49,253 nucleotides of DNA, from positions 1 to 49,253 of the forward strand of contig JAKCDM010000012.1 of NCBI GenBank assembly GCA_021841865.1. The letters are read 5' to 3'. Position numbers and translations under genes: made by a program. The notes beneath the pieces were generated by a model that saw only the letters and a list, made by a program, of their open reading frames with translations, was not told where the DNA came from and ran no database searches. Positions 1-9,548 of this stretch are shown here, piece after piece; within the stretch, counting starts at the first letter, position 1, and each line of letters begins with the position of its first letter. This DNA is from Pseudomonadota bacterium. Its GTDB lineage: Bacteria > Pseudomonadota > Gammaproteobacteria > Burkholderiales > Burkholderiaceae_C.

Positions 1-218
1 GGGTGCAGCAGACGAACTTCAACGTCTACGACCCGCTGCGCATGTACGAGATGCCGCAGGTCGACATCACCATCGTGCCCAGCAGCGAGAAGCCGGGCGG
101 CATCGGCGAGCCGGCCACCGCGCTGGTAGGCCCGGCCGTGGCCAACGCGGTGTTCGCGCTGACCGGCAAGCGCCTGCGCACGCTGCCGATCACGGCGGAC
201 GCGCTGGCCAAGGCCTGA
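1..218 (+). CDS. C-terminus of xanthine dehydrogenase-family / isoquinoline 1-oxidoreductase beta-type molybdopterin-binding subunit (partial, 5' truncated by window)
   Basis: Terminal motif GGIGEPATALVGPAVANAVFALTGKRLRTLPI typical of IorB-like molybdenum hydroxylase large subunits; ORF 3..218 runs to the window edge. Confidence 0.75.
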   Translation, partial: VQQTNFNVYDPLRMYEMPQVDITIVPSSEKPGGIGEPATALVGPAVANAVFALTGKRLRTLPITADALAKA

Positions 219-240
219 GCCCGGGCAGCCGGCCGAGCCG

Positions 241-1260
241 ATGAGCCGCGAACCCGTCCAGCGCAGCGTGGCCGTCGTGGGTGCCGGCATGGCCGGGCTC
301 GCCTGCGCCGGCGCGCTGCGTGACGCGGGGCACGCGGTGCGCCTGTTCGACAAGAGCCGCGGCCCCTCGGGGCGCGCGGCGACGCGCCGCGGCGAAGGCT
401 GGGCCTGCGACCACGGCGCGCAGTATTTCACCGCCGACGACCCGCAGTTCGCCGCCGAGGTCCGGCGCTGGTGCGAAGCCGGCGTCGCCGCCGAGTGGAC
501 TCCGCGCCTGCGGGTGTTCGGCGACGCGGCGCCGGGCAGCCGGCGTGACGGCCCGACCCGACGCTTCGTCGGCGTGCCCGCGATGACCGCGCCAGCGCGC
601 TGGCTGGCCGCCGGCCAGCAGCTGCTGCTGCAACACACCATCGACCGGCTGCGCCGCGACGACGACGGCTGGCAGCTGCGCAGCGCCGAGCACGGCTGGC
701 TCGATCAGGTGTTCGACGCCGTGCTGCTGGCGCTTCCGGCGCCCCAGGCACGGGCCCTGCTGGGCGGCGTGCACGCCCGGCTCGAGGCGCTTGCGGCGAG
801 CGCGCCGATGCAAGCGTGCTGGAGCGTGATCGCGGTGTACGACGACGACCCGCTGCCGCAGCTCGACGCGGCCTTCGTCAACCAGCCGCTGCTATCGTGG
901 ATCTGCGCCGACCACCGCAAGCCCGGGCGCGCGGGCGCGCCATGCTGGCTGCTGCATGCGCAGCCGGCATGGAGCCAGGAGCACCTGGAGGCGGAGCCAC
1001 CGTGGGTCGTGCAGCAGATGCTCGGGGCCTTCGCCGAGCTGGGCGCGCGGGGCGTGCCGAGGCACGCCTTCGCCCACCGCTGGCGCTACGCGCGCGGCGC
1101 GCTGGCAGACGCCCCCGCCGCCGCCTGGGACCCCGCCGCGGGCCTCGGACTGTGCGGGGATTGGCTTTGCTGCGGGCGCGTCGAAGGCGCATGGCGCAGC
1201 GGCCGGGCGCTGGCCGGCGAAGTGCTGGCGCACGCGCCGCGGGCGCCGCTGGCTGGCTGA
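241..1260 (+). CDS. NAD(P)/FAD-dependent oxidoreductase (renalase/amine oxidase-like)
   Basis: N-terminal Rossmann VAVVGAGMAGLACAGALRDAGHAVRLFDKSRGPSGRAATRR; C-terminal GLCGDWL. Confidence 0.85.
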   Translation: MSREPVQRSVAVVGAGMAGLACAGALRDAGHAVRLFDKSRGPSGRAATRRGEGWACDHGAQYFTADDPQFAAEVRRWCEAGVAAEWTPRLRVFGDAAPGSRRDGPTRRFVGVPAMTAPARWLAAGQQLLLQHTIDRLRRDDDGWQLRSAEHGWLDQVFDAVLLALPAPQARALLGGVHARLEALAASAPMQACWSVIAVYDDDPLPQLDAAFVNQPLLSWICADHRKPGRAGAPCWLLHAQPAWSQEHLEAEPPWVVQQMLGAFAELGARGVPRHAFAHRWRYARGALADAPAAAWDPAAGLGLCGDWLCCGRVEGAWRSGRALAGEVLAHAPRAPLAG

Positions 1261-1281
1261 GAAGGTGTAAGCGAATCCCCC

Positions 1282-1455
1282 ATGCACGCCAAGCCCCACC
1301 TGCCGCAGAAGATCTGCGCGCACTGCGGCCGCCCGTTCGCGTGGAGACGCAAATGGGCCCGCTCGTGGGCCGAGGTCCGCTACTGCTCGGAGCGCTGTCG
1401 CCGCGAGCACGGGCCAGACAAGGCCGGCGCGGCCTCGCAGGCCGGCCCCCGATAG
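1282..1455 (+). CDS. Small DUF2256-like zinc-ribbon protein (57 aa)
   Basis: Read by eye: [44 protein letters not shown]...; CxxC...CxxxC pattern; below the length cutoff of the supplied ORF track. Confidence 0.75.
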   Translation: MHAKPHLPQKICAHCGRPFAWRRKWARSWAEVRYCSERCRREHGPDKAGAASQAGPR

Positions 1456-1495
1456 GTGCAAAATCGGCGCCAGCCATCGCGAGGGGAAGGCGCAC

Positions 1496-2188
1496 ATGAA
1501 GACCATCGGACTGATCGGGGGCATGAGCTGGGAGTCCACGGCGGAGTACTACCGGCGAATCAACACGGCCGTGCGCGAGCGTCTGGGCGCACTGCGGTCG
1601 GCGCCGATGCTGCTGCACAGCGTCGACTTCGGGCCCATCGAGCAGGCCCAGCGCGACGGGCGCTGGGACGACGCCGGCGAGGTGCTGGCCGACTCCGCGC
1701 GACGCCTGCAGGCGGGAGGCGCCGATTGCGTGATGCTGGCCACCAACACCATGCACATGGTGGCCGAGCGAATCCAGTCCGCGACCAGCCTGCCGTTCCT
1801 GCATATCGCCGACCCGGTCGGGCAGGCCGCGTGCGCCGCCGGCTGGCAGCGCGTGGGCCTGCTCGGCACGGCCTTCACGATGGAACAGCCGTTCCTGATC
1901 GAGCGCCTGCGCGCGCGCCACGGGCTGCAGGTGCTGGTTCCGCCGCCCGCCGAGCGCGCGCTGGTGCACCGGGTGATCTACGACGAGCTGTGCGCCGGCA
2001 TCGTGCACGCTCCGTCTCGCAGGGCCTACCTGGACATCGTGCGGGGCCTGGCCGACGCCGGAGCGCAGGCCGTGGTGCTGGGGTGCACGGAAATCGGCCT
2101 GCTGATCCGCGAGGAGCAAAGCCCGGTGCCTCTGCTCGACACCACCGCGCTGCACGCGCAGGCGGCGGTCGAGTTCGCGCTGGCGTGA
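1496..2188 (+). CDS. Aspartate/glutamate racemase family protein
   Basis: MKTIGLIGGMSWESTAEYYRRIN start, VMLATNTMHMVA and VVLGCTEIGLLI motifs. Confidence 0.9.
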   Translation: MKTIGLIGGMSWESTAEYYRRINTAVRERLGALRSAPMLLHSVDFGPIEQAQRDGRWDDAGEVLADSARRLQAGGADCVMLATNTMHMVAERIQSATSLPFLHIADPVGQAACAAGWQRVGLLGTAFTMEQPFLIERLRARHGLQVLVPPPAERALVHRVIYDELCAGIVHAPSRRAYLDIVRGLADAGAQAVVLGCTEIGLLIREEQSPVPLLDTTALHAQAAVEFALA

Positions 2189-2290
2189 CGTCGCGGCAGC
2201 CGCTTCGAATCCGGACCAGCTGGACCCTTCCGATCCGAAATGGACCATTCGGGTACAATATCCAGCATCGAGTCCCCGGGAGCCGTCTCC

Positions 2291-2665
2291 ATGTCGCATG
2301 CCACTGCGCTATCGCCAGCCTCACCTGCCCCCTGTGCGCCTGGCCTGACTCGCAAGCCGTCGTCGGCGCTGAAAACCGAGGGCTGGAGCAGCTTCGTGCG
2401 CGCAATGACCGAAGCCGGCCCGCTGCTGGTCACGCACCGCAACCGTCCCGAGGCCGTGATCATCAGCCCGCAGGAGTACGAGCGCCTGCTGGCCATCGCG
2501 CAGCGCGAACGCGAGCGGCGCAGCGCGGCGCTGGCGGAGCTCGACGCCGAATTCGACGCCCGCCTGGCCAGCCTGCGCGCGAGCGATGCCGACGCGCGCA
2601 TGGACCGCTTCCTGGATGAGCCGCTGCGCCTGGGCGGCCGGCTGCGCGCAGGCGAAGGCTTCTGA
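2291..2665 (+). CDS. Phd/YefM-like antitoxin
   Basis: LLVTHRNRPEAVIISPQEYERLL Phd/YefM core; stop overlaps start of downstream zeta-like gene. Confidence 0.65.
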   Translation: MSHATALSPASPAPCAPGLTRKPSSALKTEGWSSFVRAMTEAGPLLVTHRNRPEAVIISPQEYERLLAIAQRERERRSAALAELDAEFDARLASLRASDADARMDRFLDEPLRLGGRLRAGEGF

Positions 2666-3318
2666 TGGCCGCGGCTGCCCGGCCGCGCATCCTGGTGCTT
2701 GCCGGCGTCAACGGCGCCGGCAAGAGCTCGGTGGGCGGCACGGCGCTGCGCAGCGCGGGGCTGGCCTGGTTCAACCCCGACGCCTACACGCGTGAACTCG
2801 AGACACGCCTGGGCCTGCCGCCACGCGAGGCCAACGCGCAGGCCTGGGAGGAGGGTCGCAGGCGCCTGGAGCAGGCCATCGCCCGCGGCACGCCCCATGC
2901 CTTCGAGACCACGCTGGGCGGGCGCACCATCGTGGACATGCTCGAGCGCGCGGCCCACACCCATGACGTGCACATTTGGTATTGCGGGCTCGCCTCGCTC
3001 GAGCTGCACCTGAGGCGGGTACGCGAGCGCGTCGCGGCGGGAGGGCACGACATCGACCCGGCGCGAATCGCCGAGCGCCATGTCGCGTCGCCGCTGCACC
3101 TCGTCCGGCTCATGCCGCGCCTGGCAAGCCTGGCGCTGTACGACAACAGCGTCAGCGTGGCCGCCGGCGAAAGCGTGCCCGACCCGATGCTGGTGCTGCG
3201 CTGCGTTGGTCGCCGGGTGCTTCATCCACGGGACCTGGCCGCGCTGGAGGCGACTCCCGGCTGGGCCCGGCCGCTGGTCGAGCGTGCATTGCAGCTGCAC
3301 GAAGCCGCGGGCGGCTGA
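2665..3318 (+). CDS. Zeta toxin family protein (P-loop kinase)
   Basis: ILVLAGVNGAGKSS Walker A; AWFNPDAYTREL; HAFETTLGGRTIVDML; IWYCGLASLELHLRRVRERVAAGGHDID. Confidence 0.85.
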   Translation: MAAAARPRILVLAGVNGAGKSSVGGTALRSAGLAWFNPDAYTRELETRLGLPPREANAQAWEEGRRRLEQAIARGTPHAFETTLGGRTIVDMLERAAHTHDVHIWYCGLASLELHLRRVRERVAAGGHDIDPARIAERHVASPLHLVRLMPRLASLALYDNSVSVAAGESVPDPMLVLRCVGRRVLHPRDLAALEATPGWARPLVERALQLHEAAGG

Positions 3319-3357
3319 GCACCTGCGCAGCCGCGCGCTTCGGCGCGGACGGGTCGC

Positions 3358-3879
3358 TCAGGCGCGGCCGCCGGGTGCCGCGCGCAGCTGCGCGGCGCGG
3401 GACTCGACATGCTCGCGCAACGCCCCGCGCAGGCCGAGCAGGAACACGGCCTCGGCGGCCACGAACAGCGGGCCGATGACCAGTCCCATCAGGTCGTCGG
3501 CGAAGGCCGGCTTGCGGCCTTCCCAGGCGTGGCCGACGAACTGGAACACCCAGCCGACGACGAAACCCCCGATGCCCAGCGCCAGCCACAGCGCGGTCGC
3601 CTGCGCTGCCGCCCAGGCGCCGAAGCCGAGGGCCGCGCCCAGCAGCACGCACATGACGAGCCCCAGCGGACGGTCGAGCCGGAGGTAGTAGAACGCCGAG
3701 GCCAGCACGACCGGCAGCGCCGGCGTCAGCGCCCACCCGGCCCAATGCACGGCCGGGCGCGACAACAGCGCGACCAGGGCCAGCACGATCAGCGGTATGC
3801 CGACGAAATGCGTCGCGATGTTGCGGCTGTCCCGGTGATAGGACGCGTAGTTCGACAGTTGCTGCTCGAGGGTTCGCAT
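3358..3879 (-). CDS. Mpo1-like / DUF962 membrane protein
   Basis: MRTLEQQLSNYASYHRDSRNIATHFVGIPLIVLALVALLSRP...FVGHAWEGRKPA. Confidence 0.85.
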   Translation of the reverse strand: MRTLEQQLSNYASYHRDSRNIATHFVGIPLIVLALVALLSRPAVHWAGWALTPALPVVLASAFYYLRLDRPLGLVMCVLLGAALGFGAWAAAQATALWLALGIGGFVVGWVFQFVGHAWEGRKPAFADDLMGLVIGPLFVAAEAVFLLGLRGALREHVESRAAQLRAAPGGRA

Positions 3880-4066
3880 GTCGCGCCTCCGGAAGGGCTG
3901 GCGGCTGTGGGGAGTCCGCATCGCGTCGCGCGACCCCGACCCCGACCCCGACCCGCCTGTCCCACCGATGGTAGCTCCGCCCACGACCGCTGCGTTGCGA
4001 CCCCGGCGCCGATGGTTTCGACAAGCTGCCGGATGCCCCGGTGCTCGCGGAACCGCCGGCAGCTGC

Positions 4067-5065
4067 TCAGGCGGCGGCGGTCAGCGCCGGCAGCACGTCG
4101 GCGTACCAGGCGCCGTTCAGACCCGGGGACGGCTCATCGCCGGGCTCGTGCGCGCACAGGTCCATGCGGGTGGAGTGCACGCCGATCAATTGCCACGACG
4201 CCCCGCGCGCGCCGTCGTCGAGGCGTCGCCGCAGCACCGGCGATCCGCTGCTGCCGCAGTGCGTGCGCGCGTCGGTGAGGAAGCAGCCGCGTCCCTGGAA
4301 GCGCACGCCGTAGGCCGACGCGAGCGATGCGCTGCGCGCCACCGGCAGGTGGTGGACGGTATCGTGAGCACCCGGCGCGAATCCGGTGATGGTCAGCGCG
4401 TCGCCGGTCGCGATCCGTTCGCCGCGCGTCTCGAGATGGGTGTCGTCGAAGGCTTGCACCTCGGCTCCGGCGGGCAGGCTGTCGGCGGGAATCTCCAGCG
4501 CCGCGATGTCGACCTGCGTGTCGTCGGCTTCGCGCCACTGCCGCACATCCCGCCGGTACAGCGAAAGGGCGACCACGGTGTAGCTCGCCAGGTCCAGCGG
4601 GTCGGTATGCACGCCGACCTCGAGGCGGTCAGGGCGATGGCACGACGCCGCATCGGCGAACACATGGCGGCTGCTCACCAGGAACAGCTGATGCCCGCGG
4701 CGAAAAAAGAACCCGCCGGCATTCGTCAGCACGCTCGTGCCGGCGTACGTGGTGACGCGGGCCGTCGCAAGCAGCAGCGCGTCGACCGGCGACGCCGCCG
4801 CCTGTTGGCCGGGCAGCGCGCCGGCCAGCGCGATGGCGCGGTTGCGCGCCACGTCGCGTTCGAAGGTGGCCAATACGACGTCGGAGACGTCCGCGTACAA
4901 CAGCACCGTTCGAGCCGCCTCGGCATGGGCGTCGAAGGAGGCCATCAGGCGCGCCCGCGTCGGCGCGCCAAGGGCCTGGAGAAGGGCCGGCACCAGCGCG
5001 TCCAGCGCGACGAGACTGCCCTTGAGCTCGCAGATGCGCTCGGTGGCTTCTTGCAGGTTCTTCAC
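4067..5065 (-). CDS. Trypsin-like serine protease domain protein with helical N-terminal region
   Basis: SSRHVF (His), DIAALEI (Asp), CGSSGSPVLRR (Ser) order fits a trypsin-like triad; GTG start at 5065 preferred because the upstream ORF extension translates the cspA terminator. Confidence 0.65.
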   Translation of the reverse strand: MKNLQEATERICELKGSLVALDALVPALLQALGAPTRARLMASFDAHAEAARTVLLYADVSDVVLATFERDVARNRAIALAGALPGQQAAASPVDALLLATARVTTYAGTSVLTNAGGFFFRRGHQLFLVSSRHVFADAASCHRPDRLEVGVHTDPLDLASYTVVALSLYRRDVRQWREADDTQVDIAALEIPADSLPAGAEVQAFDDTHLETRGERIATGDALTITGFAPGAHDTVHHLPVARSASLASAYGVRFQGRGCFLTDARTHCGSSGSPVLRRRLDDGARGASWQLIGVHSTRMDLCAHEPGDEPSPGLNGAWYADVLPALTAAA

Positions 5066-5087
5066 GGTCCGCTCCTTCGCCACAAAC

Positions 5088-5113
5088 AAAAAAGCGCGGC
5101 CGAGCCGCGCTTT
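5088..5113 (-). terminator. Rho-independent terminator downstream of cspA
   Basis: Perfect 10-bp stem aaagcgcggc/gccgcgcttt with 3-nt loop, followed on the minus strand by a T-tract. Confidence 0.9.
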
Positions 5114-5161
5114 CATCGGCGGATGTCGGGGCCTGCCCGACGCCCGGCGGTTCTACCTGGC

Positions 5162-5374
5162 TCAGTCGAGCGTGCGGATGTTCGACGCCTGCGGGCCCTT
5201 CTGGCCCTGGGTCACCTCGAACTGCACGCGCTGGTTCTCGGTCAGGGTCTTGAAGCCGCTGCCCTGAATTTCCTTGAAATGGGCGAACAGGTCCTTGCCA
5301 CCGCTATCGGGAGCGATGAAGCCGAAGCCCTTGCCCTCGTTGAACCACTTCACGGTACCGGTTTCGGTCGTCAT
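5162..5374 (-). CDS. cspA: Cold-shock protein (CSD)
   Basis: [66 protein letters not shown]. Confidence 0.95.
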   Translation of the reverse strand: MTTETGTVKWFNEGKGFGFIAPDSGGKDLFAHFKEIQGSGFKTLTENQRVQFEVTQGQKGPQASNIRTLD

Positions 5375-5618
5375 GTCGAATTCCTTTCGAAGTTGCAGAG
5401 CGCGACAATGCGCCCAGCGAAGAGACGCCAAGAAGATCTTCAGCAGGGGATTCGACTCGACCGCCGGCGCAGCGCCGGAGCGGGTAGAAAGACCTTAGAG
5501 CGGATGGTCTTGTGCATATCAGCCGGTCCATGGTACGCGAAATGCCTCGCATACGCTCGGTTTTCGATCCCATGGCCCACGGCCTGCCGCGGCGCCCTGC
5601 GCAGCGCGCCGCGAAAGG

Positions 5619-6254
5619 CTACCCGGGTTGGGTCGCGACGCCGCCGGCCTCGTCCCGGAAATGCTGGTACAGCGCGACCACGATCCCGGGCAGCGCCTGC
5701 GCGATGCTCTCGTGCTGCTCGAGGCTCAGCTGCAGGCGATCGAGTTCGGCGCGGCCCTCGTCGGTGCCGTACAGGAACACGGGACCCAACAGGTCCTTGA
5801 GCTCGTCGGGGAGGCGCTCGAACACGTCGGTCTGCAATTGCAGGCCGAGCACGAAACCCGAGCACCAATCGTCGATGACCGACACCTCGGCGTCGCCGGC
5901 GTCGGCGTCGGCTGCGGCGCCTTCGGACTCCTGCAGGTACAGCACCGGCTCGTATTCCTCCGGGCTGTCGGCCAGCACGTCGTCCGTGTCGTGCCAGTGC
6001 TGGGCGACCAGGGTCAGCAGCTCCTGCGCATCGACCTCGCTGCCGAAGCTGACTTCGCCGCCGGTACGGTCGGGATCCAGGACCCACGAAAGGACATCGC
6101 CCAGCTCGGGTCGATCCGGGCCGGCGACACACGCCGCGATGAAACCGTCGAGGGTCGAGATGTCCATGACATGCTCGGGCGAGGCCTCGCTGTCGAGGAG
6201 CTCGGCGAGGCGGTCGAGATCGGCCGCGGGAGCTGGAGTGTCGGTCATGGCCAT
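5619..6254 (-). CDS. UPF0149/YecA family protein
   Basis: MAMTDTPAPAADLDRLAELLDSEASPEHVMDISTLDGFIAACVAGP...; start chosen inside a longer ORF. Confidence 0.8.
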   Translation of the reverse strand: MAMTDTPAPAADLDRLAELLDSEASPEHVMDISTLDGFIAACVAGPDRPELGDVLSWVLDPDRTGGEVSFGSEVDAQELLTLVAQHWHDTDDVLADSPEEYEPVLYLQESEGAAADADAGDAEVSVIDDWCSGFVLGLQLQTDVFERLPDELKDLLGPVFLYGTDEGRAELDRLQLSLEQHESIAQALPGIVVALYQHFRDEAGGVATQPG

Positions 6255-6403
6255 TGCGCGCAGGGTTGGAGATGGCTGCATTGTCGCCTCGATGCCCCGG
6301 CAGCGGGAAACCGTTTCACGGCCAGGCAGGCAGCAGGCACGGGTGATGCGGGTCCCTGATGTCTTCCCGCACCAGCTTGCAGACGCCTGGAATGCGCAGG
6401 CCG

Positions 6404-7183
6404 TCAGCCGAGCCCGAGAATCCAGCCCTCGACTTCGGCGACCCCGCGTTCCAGGTCCGTGAGCTCGGGCGCCACGGCCAGCGCCAGGCGCCCGTCGGCG
6501 TCGGCGTCGCGCAGCCACGACGCCACCGCGTGGGCGTCCTGCTGATCCCCGCTCAGTCCCGCAAGCACATAGGCCTTGCGCCACAGCGACGGGTAGACCT
6601 CCGCGACCATCGAGATCCCGGGCCTGGGCTGCCAGCCGTCGAAGGGCCAGCAGTGCAGCCGCGGGCCGAGCCGGGAGCGCAGCAAGCGCAGCCACGGGAT
6701 CCCGGCATGGGTCGACTTGGCCACCGAGCCCTGCACGTCGAAGTGGAACACCGACTTGGCCCGGCTGCGCTGCTCGCAGATGCGCCGCCAGCGCGAGTTC
6801 CCCGCTCGCGCGGCACCGTTGCCGAGCAGCCCGTCGCGAACAAAGTCGACGCAGGTGTCGGGAGCATCGGTCGGCCAGTGGGCCTGGAAATCGTCCAGGA
6901 AGGCCGGCCAGTCGAGCGGCAGACGGTGGTGCTCGAAGTAGCGCAGCGGGAAGGAGAAGCCGTGGTCGATGCCGACCAGCGTCGGCGGACCCCCGGCCAG
7001 GGCCTCGGCGAGCCACAGCGCCAGGCCGCGGCGCGTCCAGTATTTGCGCGCGCCGGGGGGCGGCTGGACCTCCACCGCCGGCATGCCCGGCGTGGCCTGG
7101 TACACCCGCAGCCCCTTGAGGCTGGACTCGGCCGTCTGCGCGCCCGAGTAGTCGATGCCGACGTAGCGCTGGAACACCGGCAT
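6404..7183 (-). CDS. DUF429-like predicted RNase H-fold protein
   Basis: YVGIDYSGAQTAESSLKGLRVY and LVGIDHGFSFPLRYF. Confidence 0.55.
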   Translation of the reverse strand: MPVFQRYVGIDYSGAQTAESSLKGLRVYQATPGMPAVEVQPPPGARKYWTRRGLALWLAEALAGGPPTLVGIDHGFSFPLRYFEHHRLPLDWPAFLDDFQAHWPTDAPDTCVDFVRDGLLGNGAARAGNSRWRRICEQRSRAKSVFHFDVQGSVAKSTHAGIPWLRLLRSRLGPRLHCWPFDGWQPRPGISMVAEVYPSLWRKAYVLAGLSGDQQDAHAVASWLRDADADGRLALAVAPELTDLERGVAEVEGWILGLG

Positions 7184-7207
7184 GCTCGGCCCGACGTCCC
7201 GCGTGGG

Positions 7208-8050
7208 TCAGCGCAGCGCCCGCGCGTGGTGCTCGAAATGCTCGCCGAGCAGGCTGGCGACGAAGTAGTAGCTGTGGTCGTAGCCGGCCTGCAGGCGCAG
7301 TTGCAGCGGGTGCGACACCGCGTCGCAGGCCGCCCGCAGCAATTCCGGGCGAAGTTGCTCGGCGAGGAAGGGGTCGGCGTCGCCGACGTCGACCAGCAGC
7401 GGCAGGCGCTCGCGCGCCGCGGCCACCAGTTCGACCGCGTCCCAGGCCTTCCACGCTTGCGCGTCGGGACCGAGGTAGGCCTCGAAGGCCTTGCGACCCC
7501 AGGGCACCTGCGTGGGGGCGACGATGGGCGAGAACGCCGAGACGCTGCGATAGCGCCCGGGGTTGCGCAACGCGGTGACCAGTGCGCCGTGCCCGCCCAT
7601 CGAGTGGCCGCTGATCGAGCGCGCCGGGCTCGCCGGGAAGTTCGCGTCGACCCAGGCCGCCAGTTCCTCCGCCACATACTGCTGCATGCGGTAGTGCCGC
7701 GCCCATGGCTGCTCGGTGGCGTCGACGTAGAAGCCGGCACCCTGGCCGAGGTCGTAGGCCTCGTCGTCGGCAACGCCGAGCTTGCCGTCGGGGTCGCGCG
7801 GGCTGGTGTCGGGGGCGACCACGATGATGCCGTGGCGCGCCGCGTGCTGCTGCGCCCCCGCCTTGGTGATGAAGTTCTGCTCGGTGCAGCTCAGTCCCGA
7901 CAGCCAGTACAGCACCGGACAGGGCGCTCCGCGCAGGGCCTGCGGCGGCAGGTAGACGCCGACCCTCATGTCGCAGCCGAGGCAGGCGGCGAAGTGGCTC
8001 CAGACCTCCTGGCGGCCACCGAAACTGGCGTGCTGCTCGATGCGCTGCAT
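7208..8050 (-). CDS. fghA: S-formylglutathione hydrolase
   Basis: [35 protein letters not shown]-like core, [10 protein letters not shown] nucleophile motif, C-terminal [20 protein letters not shown]. Confidence 0.95.
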   Translation of the reverse strand: [280 protein letters not shown]

Positions 8051-8060
8051 GATGCGGGAC

Positions 8061-9263
<1,203 letters not shown>

Positions 9264-9548
9264 TTAGGACCAAAGCGCGCTGACTGCCGCGGGCTGTGCA
9301 GGCAACTCGACGTGATGGACGACGGTTCGAGCTTGCAGCGGTCGTGGCCAGACGCGCTGCGTGACGCCCGCGAGCCATGCGATGCCGTGCCGGGTCTGCT
9401 GGACACACCTGCACGACCGGTCGACGGTTGTCCGGTTCGAACATTCCGACCGAGCCCATCTCGAATTTCCGCTTTCCCATTGGCGCCGCGCCCCGGAGAA
9501 TGTCGCCCTGTCCCATCAAGGCGGGCCGTGATCCAGAGCCCGATTCGC

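Noticed and set aside
5619-7706. 695-aa minus ORF suggesting a large fusion protein
   Set aside because: Only the last ~211 residues (UPF0149 protein from 6254) are protein-like; the upstream part is an out-of-frame antisense or alternate frame of the DUF429-like and FghA genes
9414-9423. CGACCGGTCG palindrome upstream of the MFS gene as a specific operator
   Set aside because: Single short GC-rich palindrome, expected by chance in this composition
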